Origin: CAZZEX01 sp964653285
Lineage (GTDB): Bacteria; Chloroflexota; Anaerolineae; B4-G1
Assembly: GCA_964653285.1 (NCBI GenBank)
Contig: CAZZEX010000069.1
Coordinates: 1-25,817, forward strand
DNA: 25,817 bases
Reading direction: 5' to 3'
Position numbers and translations under genes: made by a program. The notes under the pieces were generated by a model. It searched no databases. It was not told where the DNA came from and saw only the letters and a list, made by a program, of their open reading frames with translations. This document shows, in pieces, positions 6,524 through 11,901 of the stretch (positions are counted from its first letter, which is position 1; every line of letters starts with the position of its first letter).

Positions 6524-9500
6524 AATCCAGATCCAACGGGGCAAAAACGAGCACTCGGCTGCTGGAGGCGTCGGTCACGTAGATTGAGCCGCCCTTCCCC
6601 ACAGCAATGCCCATGGGTAAAGCGAAGGAGCGCTCGTCGAAGCCGTATTGGCCGAAGGAGAGCACGTAGTTGCCCAGGCCGTCGAACACCAGCACCCGGT
6701 AGTGGCCTGGGTCTGTGACGTAGACGTACCCCTCGCCGTCCACCGCCAGATAGGGCTTCTCATCGGGCAGCCCGGTGTCCCAGCCAGCGATAGGCCACTG
6801 TCGCAGGAAAGTGCCGTCCCCATCGAAGACCTGCACGCGCCGGTTCCACGTGTCAGCGACGTAAACTGCACCGTCCGGGCCAACAGCGATGCCAACGGGC
6901 TCGTCCAGGTAGCCTTTCAACGCGCCCACCCCACCCCACTGGAAGGCGAACCGCCCGTCCGGCTCGAAGACCTGGACGCGCTTGTTGCCCGTGTCGGCCA
7001 CGTAGACACGCCCCTCGGGGCCAATGGCGATGCCGCGTGGGCCATAGAAGGCGCTTTGCCCGGCCGCGTCCCCAAGACCGTACTGGCCAAACAGCCCCCA
7101 GGCGGTGATCAGATTGCCCTCGGCGTCTAACTTCTGGATGCGGTGATTCCAGGTGTCTGCCACGTAGATTGTGCCATCGGGGGCGACGGCGACGTCCCAG
7201 GGATCGTTGAAGCCCCGGGGTACCCCTGTCTCCGTCTCGATGGTAGAGGGTTGTCCCCAGGCGGCGACGAACTGGCCGCCAGCGGTGAATTTCTGGATGC
7301 GGTGGTTACCAGCGTCGGCGACGTAGATGAGGCCATCGGGGCCGACCTTGATGCCATGTGGACTTTGAAGTTGACCGGGTGCTGGGCCCTGGCCGCCAAA
7401 CACCTGCCGCGCGGTCAGTTCCTGCCACCCTTCAGCGTAGGGATCGGTCGGGCCGACTTCTGTTGGCCCGGTTGTGCTCAGGTCCCACATCTGAGCCGCC
7501 ACGTCGCGGCGGACGTAGATGCGATAATCGCTGCGCAGTGGCCACTCGTCGAGCGTATGTTTCTCGCCGGTCAGTTCGTCGTAGCGGCGGTAGTCGCGGT
7601 CGTACCAGATGTCCCACAGCGCGGCGTGGGTCTGGGTGTCGGTGATGGCGTGGGTGATGCGCGCCCAGGTTATGTCGCGGTAATCCTCCATCGGCCACCA
7701 CAGGTAAGTGTAGGTGTTGACAACGTAATCGTTGCCCACGTAGGGAGCCACGGCCTCCCATTGGTCCCGTCCAGCGATGACGACGGGGGCATCCAGTGTA
7801 GCCCGCGAGGGCTGATCGCTGTAGAAGACAGCGTTGGGGTAGTTGCGCAGTTGCCAGTAGAACAGCGTGGAGCCGTCAGCGCCATAAGCAACCTTGATGA
7901 GATTCGGGGCACCGGCGGTGCGGCGCGAGAGTTCCTCGATCTGGCGCATGGTCTCCTTGACGGCCGGGCCGGCGTGGGCGTAGACCAGGAACTCGGTCGG
8001 ATAGTCATAGTTGACGTAGCAGAAGCGCCAGGCGGTGTGGATGGTGAGGAGCACCGGCAGGAGAAGCGCGACCAGCAACAAAACGCGCCCGGACACGCGC
8101 CACCCGCTGCAGTGCACCAGATAAGCCAACCCTGCCCCAAAAGCGAGCGTGCCTGCCAGCCCACTCAGAAACCGTCCGGTGGTGTTCAGTTGTGCCAGTT
8201 CATGCCCCTGGAAGGGGCCGGAAAGAGCCGCGTTGATGAACATCACCACCGCCGCGACGAACGGAGGGGCAACGAGCGGTAGCAGCCAGGCCCGGCGTTG
8301 GAGCACCCGTCGCCAGACTTCGGCGAGCTCAGTCGAGCCGTCAGTCCCCTCGATCAGCCGCCCGACCAACCAGCCGGCGAGCAAGATCATCGGCAGCGCC
8401 AGGTGGACGGTGAGCCAGGGCATCTTCTCGCCCGCGTAAGAGTAGCCGATCCAGGTCAGCAAAGTCCACCACAGGACAAAAACGACAAATCCCAAATCCC
8501 CAATCCTCCATCCCAAATTGTGAGTGTCGGATTTTGGGGTTGGGGTTTTGGTTTTGGGACGGAGGGCCAGATAGACGGGAGTGATGAGAGTCAGCAACAG
8601 CGGCAGGTACTCGTACAGTGGCACCAGGATCATGTAGTAGTACCACGGTTGGCTGCCTCGTTGGACTTCCTGCTGCGCCAGCCAGTAGCCCAGCGAACCG
8701 ACTATCCCACTGGCGATACCGGTGCCGTTGGTAAAGACGGTCGTGAACAAGACGACGAAAATGGCGTAGTGGATCGCGGCCGCGGTGCTCCATCGCCGCC
8801 AGTCCCACGCCAGGCCAATGCCCGCCGACCCTAGCAGCACCGCGCCGGCGATAGCGCCCGAGTAGTAGAGCGTCGGCGTGCTGTAATCCACCGGGTCCAG
8901 CCCCGCGATTTGGATCAGGAAAGGCGAGAGGAACGGGAGACAGAGCGTACCCAGGACAATGGTGAGGTCGAACACGCGGTAATCACGCAGGTCGCGCCAC
9001 GTGCCGGCGAGCAGAAAAGCCGTGGCAGCAAGCAAGGCCAGCCCGGCCAGCATTCCCCCGGCGATAGCCCACCAGGCCAGCACTGGCTGTTCCTCCTGCC
9101 TCAGACACAGGCCCAGCCCCAGGATGAACAGCCCAATCACCATAGCCGCCGTCGCTGCCAGGAACAGGGGCTTCAGGTTTTCGTTCGACCATTCTCGTCT
9201 CAGCGCTCGGATAGCGAACAGGCTGACCAGGAAGAGGCCAAAGATGGCGTTGTAGATGAAGGCGACCTCCTTGGTGGCGAACATCAACGACACGCCAGCC
9301 GCCATCAGGTAGAGCCAGCGCTTGCGGCCGTCGTCCAGGTAGGAGAAGATGGCGAAGACGACGACGAGAGACCACAGAATGACCGGGATATCGTGGCGGA
9401 TGTAGCGAGAGTAGTAAGCGATTGAGGGAGAGATGAGCAGGAAGAACGATGTGACGAGAGCCCCAGCGCGGCCCAGCCAGCGGCGCAGCAACCAGGGAAA

Positions 9501-9815
9501 GGCCACCACTGCCACCCCCATCAGCGCGACTGGCAGCCGGGCAGTGAAGTCGTTGTCACCAAAGAGGAAGTAAGAGAGCGCCGTAACGTGGAAGAGGAAA
9601 GGCCCGTGCATCAACGGACTGTGCTGGAAGCCATAACCGGCGTACAGATTCCACGAGTACTTGGTATGTATGCTCTCGTCGTGGCTCTGCACCCGGTCAC
9701 CCAGGCCCCACAACCGCGTGACGAGGGCCAGGATAATTATGGTGATGTAGAGAGCCTTTGCCCAATCCAGCCTGGCGAGGCTGCCCAAAGGTTTGTCCAG
9801 TAGTGATCGCTCCAC
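6522..9815 (-). CDS. Agl23-like GT-C membrane protein fused to a six-repeat NHL propeller
   Basis: 1097 residues in two parts. Residues 1 to about 620 form a GT-C type membrane domain of the Agl23 / TIGR03663 type. QSHDESIH carries the Asp-Glu pair (D46-E47) of GT39-like enzymes, followed by SPLMHGPFLFH and ARLPVALMG, with about twelve hydrophobic segments. After a soluble stretch, residues from about 805 to the end hold six NHL repeats of the type GIAVGPDGxVYVADTxNxRVQVF, each ending in a W-G or F-G, which should fold as one beta-propeller. The domain presumably faces outside the membrane and could bind glycan or protein. The GTG start at 9815 has GGAGG a few bases upstream. There is no WWDYG motif, so it is not an STT3-type oligosaccharyltransferase. 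A heptamer array (about residues 418-443) and a 26-bp dispersed repeat (about 491-500) lie in frame in loops. It is last in the leftward gene series. Confidence 0.85.
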   Translation of the reverse strand: MERSLLDKPLGSLARLDWAKALYITIIILALVTRLWGLGDRVQSHDESIHTKYSWNLYAGYGFQHSPLMHGPFLFHVTALSYFLFGDNDFTARLPVALMGVAVVAFPWLLRRWLGRAGALVTSFFLLISPSIAYYSRYIRHDIPVILWSLVVVFAIFSYLDDGRKRWLYLMAAGVSLMFATKEVAFIYNAIFGLFLVSLFAIRALRREWSNENLKPLFLAATAAMVIGLFILGLGLCLRQEEQPVLAWWAIAGGMLAGLALLAATAFLLAGTWRDLRDYRVFDLTIVLGTLCLPFLSPFLIQIAGLDPVDYSTPTLYYSGAIAGAVLLGSAGIGLAWDWRRWSTAAAIHYAIFVVLFTTVFTNGTGIASGIVGSLGYWLAQQEVQRGSQPWYYYMILVPLYEYLPLLLTLITPVYLALRPKTKTPTPKSDTHNLGWRIGDLGFVVFVLWWTLLTWIGYSYAGEKMPWLTVHLALPMILLAGWLVGRLIEGTDGSTELAEVWRRVLQRRAWLLPLVAPPFVAAVVMFINAALSGPFQGHELAQLNTTGRFLSGLAGTLAFGAGLAYLVHCSGWRVSGRVLLLVALLLPVLLTIHTAWRFCYVNYDYPTEFLVYAHAGPAVKETMRQIEELSRRTAGAPNLIKVAYGADGSTLFYWQLRNYPNAVFYSDQPSRATLDAPVVIAGRDQWEAVAPYVGNDYVVNTYTYLWWPMEDYRDITWARITHAITDTQTHAALWDIWYDRDYRRYDELTGEKHTLDEWPLRSDYRIYVRRDVAAQMWDLSTTGPTEVGPTDPYAEGWQELTARQVFGGQGPAPGQLQSPHGIKVGPDGLIYVADAGNHRIQKFTAGGQFVAAWGQPSTIETETGVPRGFNDPWDVAVAPDGTIYVADTWNHRIQKLDAEGNLITAWGLFGQYGLGDAAGQSAFYGPRGIAIGPEGRVYVADTGNKRVQVFEPDGRFAFQWGGVGALKGYLDEPVGIAVGPDGAVYVADTWNRRVQVFDGDGTFLRQWPIAGWDTGLPDEKPYLAVDGEGYVYVTDPGHYRVLVFDGLGNYVLSFGQYGFDERSFALPMGIAVGKGGSIYVTDASSSRVLVFAPLDLD
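8316..8341. repeat. 26-bp dispersed repeat, copy A (in frame, STELAEV)
   Basis: GACTTCGGCGAGCTCAGTCG and the next 6 bases are found again at 22517-22542 with one mismatch. In both places the repeat lies inside a coding sequence on the - strand and is read in the same frame, as GSTELAEV here and GSTEPAEV there, although the two host proteins are unrelated. Confidence 0.85.
8487..8561. repeat. Inverted pair of 7-bp arrays inside the NHL-fusion gene
   Basis: Units AAATCCC, AAATCCC, CAATCCT, CCATCCC, AAATTGT run from 8487 to 8521. From about 8530 the complementary type follows (ATTTTGG, GGTTGGG, GTTTTGG, TTTTGGG). The two halves are of opposite polarity and could pair imperfectly. They encode a Lys/Thr/Pro-rich then Gly/Asp-containing loop (about residues 418-443) between hydrophobic segments. 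Confidence 0.8.
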
Positions 9816-9835
9816 GTGTCCTCCGTGTTCTTATG

Positions 9836-9876
9836 TTCTGAAGTCGTAAGTCCTGCGTCCTAGTCCTGAGTCGCAG
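9836..9876. repeat. Degenerate 7-bp array (GTCCTGA-type)
   Basis: Units TTCTGAA, GTCGTAA, GTCCTGC, GTCCTA (6 bp), GTCCTGA, GTCGCAG lie just upstream of the ribosome site of the NHL-fusion gene. Confidence 0.55.
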
Positions 9877-9904
9877 TACCGCAAAAGTCGCCCTGACGGT
9901 TAGC

Positions 9905-9936
9905 CGTCATTCTGAGCGTAGCGAAGAATCTCCCCT
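9905..9936. repeat. 32-bp direct repeat, copy 1
   Basis: CGTCATTCTGAGCGTAGCGA and the next 12 bases are identical to 10038-10069. This sequence type is a common dispersed intergenic element in environmental genomes; here it is only in the intergenic gap. Confidence 0.85.
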
Positions 9937-10037
9937 CCCCCAGTCCGAAAACCACGCCATTTCGCATAGCCTGGCGATGCTTTCAGGGGAAAGCGTTGAG
10001 AAATGTATGTGGTTTATCCTAATGACTACGCGAAGGT

Positions 10038-10069
10038 CGTCATTCTGAGCGTAGCGAAGAATCTCCCCT
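10038..10069. repeat. 32-bp direct repeat, copy 2
   Basis: Exact second copy of the element at 9905-9936, in the same orientation, 133 bases away. Confidence 0.85.
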
Positions 10070-10107
10070 TGCTCTGGTACAGACCACCCATCTCCAACCC
10101 CTATCCT

Positions 10108-11880
10108 CTATTCCCCGCTCTTCAACACCCAGAGCACGGCCCATTCATCCGCTATAGGCGGCGAAGGGGTGCGCCGGAAAAGCAACCACCTAATAGCAGC
10201 ATCGCAGCGCGGCGGCCATTCCCAGGTGCAGCCGACTTCGAGCGCATCCCAACTGCGGCGCAGGACGAAATCCTGCCCTACGTACTCTACCCCGTCCAGC
10301 ACGCCCGTCGGCGTCAGGTCGCTCAGGTCGCACCGCGACGTCACCAGCACCGGGGCTATCTCCTTCCCCTTTCCTACGTCCAGGTTTTCAACCTGGCGGG
10401 CGGCGCTGAAATCGCGCAGGTACCAGGCGAGGACCGAGTCGCAGGCAGCCTCAAACGTGAACGGCAGCGTCGTCGGCATCCCCGTCTCCTGCCACGAGAG
10501 ACCGCGCAACGTCTGCACCAGGTCGCGCGTCTCAACGGCTGTGGGCTCGCGTACCAGAAGTTCTCGTGGATCGGCCGGGCGCACGTGTGCAACCCCCCAC
10601 CCGGCCGAGAGGGTGGCCACCAGGAGCGCGATGCCCACGCCCACGACAACAGCGCGCAACGCGGAATCAGACCTCATTGCCAATGCGAAGACTACCACCA
10701 GCAAGACCTGCAAAGCGATCGCCAGTAACGCCAGGGCCAGATCTATGGAATCGCCGGAAACCGCGTAACGCGCAAGCGTCAGGTAGAAATGGCCCCACAG
10801 GATCGCTAACACAGGGACATACAACCCTTCGCCAAGCCATTCTCCCCGTTCCCGCAGGCTCCGCACCAGTAATTCCACCGCGACGCCAGTGAGCAGCGCC
10901 AGCGGCAGGACGACCCACAGCACATCCAACACCATACGGCCTGGCATCAGGGCCAGCAGCAGGGCTCCCAGGCCCGCCCACAGTCCCAGCATCGCGCCGA
11001 AACAGTAGCCGCGCCGGACACTCCACACCAGCCCGCCGACGCCGAAGAGCAAAGCCAACGGCTCGTAGACAGCCACGAGGGTGAGGGGCAACGCGACGGG
11101 GTTCGACGCCGGGTCGAAGCGGGCGCTCCAGGCTAGCAGCAAGTCGCCCGCGGCCCCTACCCCGGCCGGGTTCCAGCCCAGCCCGGTCGAAAACGCCAGC
11201 CCGGCAAGCAAGAACACCACGAACCCGGCGCGGAGACTGGAGGTTGGGGATTGGAGATCGGGCCACATCCGGGAGAGGATCAGGCCGGCCAGGCCCAGGG
11301 CCAGCAGCAGTCCGTAGGCTGATGAACTGCTCGTCACAGCCAGTGCCAGACCCCCGGCCGAGAAGGTAAGCCAGGGTCGCCTGCCTGTATCGAAGAAACG
11401 GATCATCCCACCCAGGAAGACCATCCCGCCTACAGCAGCCACCACCGCGCCATCCAGTTGGCGCGAGGCAAAGAGCACCGTCGGGGAGAAGGCCAGGTAC
11501 AGCCCTGCTGCCAGCGCGCCCAGGCGTCCGATGCGCTGCCGGAGCAGGATCGGCGTGAGCGCCAGACCGGCGCCGAACAGGGCCGGCCATAGGCGAGCCA
11601 GCCCATCACCAGCGCCACAAAGGGCGAAGAGCAGTCCATTCGCCGCGAACAGCAGCGGGCTGTAGCCCGCATCCGGCATCCCTTGCCCCGTTACGGCCCG
11701 CCAGGCGAGCATCGCTTCGTGGGCCTCGCGACCATTGAGCGGGGCCGCGTCGAGATGAGCCAGCCGCAGCACAAGCGCGACGACGGCGACGAGGGCCCAC
11801 AGCGCCGCTTCCACGGTAAGAGGCGCCTGGGGTGGCTGGTTAGTCGGTTGGCCAGTTGGTCGGGTAGTCGAATTTGTCAT
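10108..11880 (-). CDS. Divergent GT-C-like membrane protein lacking the Asp-Glu motif
   Basis: 590 residues with about twelve hydrophobic segments and a C-terminal soluble part of roughly 150 residues that ends in a Trp/Arg/Cys-rich region (CTWEWPPRCDAAIRWLLF). The first membrane segment is followed by NGREAHEAML, where GT39/Agl23-like enzymes show an Asp-Glu pair such as HDEAIH; here the Asp position is Arg (R51-E52). Later family features survive in weakened form (PLLFAANGLLF, GLARLWPALFG). It may be a non-catalytic or altered relative of its neighbours. The ATG at 11878-11880 lies in a 7-bp array shared with the stop of the upstream gene, and the first 15 residues (STTRPTGQPTNQP) are written by an 8-bp array. 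Another array encodes residues 207-216. No ribosome site is clear, so translation is probably coupled to the gene before it. Confidence 0.75.
   Translation of the reverse strand: MTNSTTRPTGQPTNQPPQAPLTVEAALWALVAVVALVLRLAHLDAAPLNGREAHEAMLAWRAVTGQGMPDAGYSPLLFAANGLLFALCGAGDGLARLWPALFGAGLALTPILLRQRIGRLGALAAGLYLAFSPTVLFASRQLDGAVVAAVGGMVFLGGMIRFFDTGRRPWLTFSAGGLALAVTSSSSAYGLLLALGLAGLILSRMWPDLQSPTSSLRAGFVVFLLAGLAFSTGLGWNPAGVGAAGDLLLAWSARFDPASNPVALPLTLVAVYEPLALLFGVGGLVWSVRRGYCFGAMLGLWAGLGALLLALMPGRMVLDVLWVVLPLALLTGVAVELLVRSLRERGEWLGEGLYVPVLAILWGHFYLTLARYAVSGDSIDLALALLAIALQVLLVVVFALAMRSDSALRAVVVGVGIALLVATLSAGWGVAHVRPADPRELLVREPTAVETRDLVQTLRGLSWQETGMPTTLPFTFEAACDSVLAWYLRDFSAARQVENLDVGKGKEIAPVLVTSRCDLSDLTPTGVLDGVEYVGQDFVLRRSWDALEVGCTWEWPPRCDAAIRWLLFRRTPSPPIADEWAVLWVLKSGE
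11232..11259. repeat. 7-bp array (GGAGATT-type), intragenic
   Basis: Four units GGAGACT, GGAGGTT, GGGGATT, GGAGATC. They are read in frame on the - strand as DLQSPTSSL between two membrane segments. Confidence 0.7.
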
Positions 11881-11901
11881 TTGTCATTTGTCATTCGTCT
11901 A
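11834..11901. repeat. 8-bp array joined to a 7-bp array at a stop/start junction
   Basis: Units GGCTGGTT, AGTCGGTT, GGCCAGTT, GGTCGGGT, AGTCGAAT (8 bp) are followed directly by TTGTCAT three times and TCGTCTA (7 bp). On the - strand the heptamers provide the TGA of the DUF2298 gene (11891-11893) and the ATG of the next gene (11878-11880). The octamers write that protein's first residues. Confidence 0.85.

Larger units (their letters stand above)
9816..10107. other. 292-bp gene-free interval with repeats
   Basis: Between the NHL-fusion gene and the next upstream gene. It holds a degenerate 7-bp array next to the ribosome site and two copies of a 32-bp direct repeat. I see no convincing gene or promoter here; short frames through it read the repeat as V-I-L-S-V-A-K-N-L, which is not evidence of coding. 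Confidence 0.6.

Noticed and set aside
6522..9815. STT3/AglB oligosaccharyltransferase
   Set aside because: There is no WWDYG motif; the sequence WWPMEDY in the soluble part does not fit it, and the HDESIH motif points to the Agl23/GT39 side.
9901..10107. Small protein encoded by the VILSVAKNL-type frame at 10003-10728 +
   Set aside because: The frame begins in the 32-bp repeat and continues antisense to the GT-C-like gene; repeats of this type give the same peptide wherever they occur.
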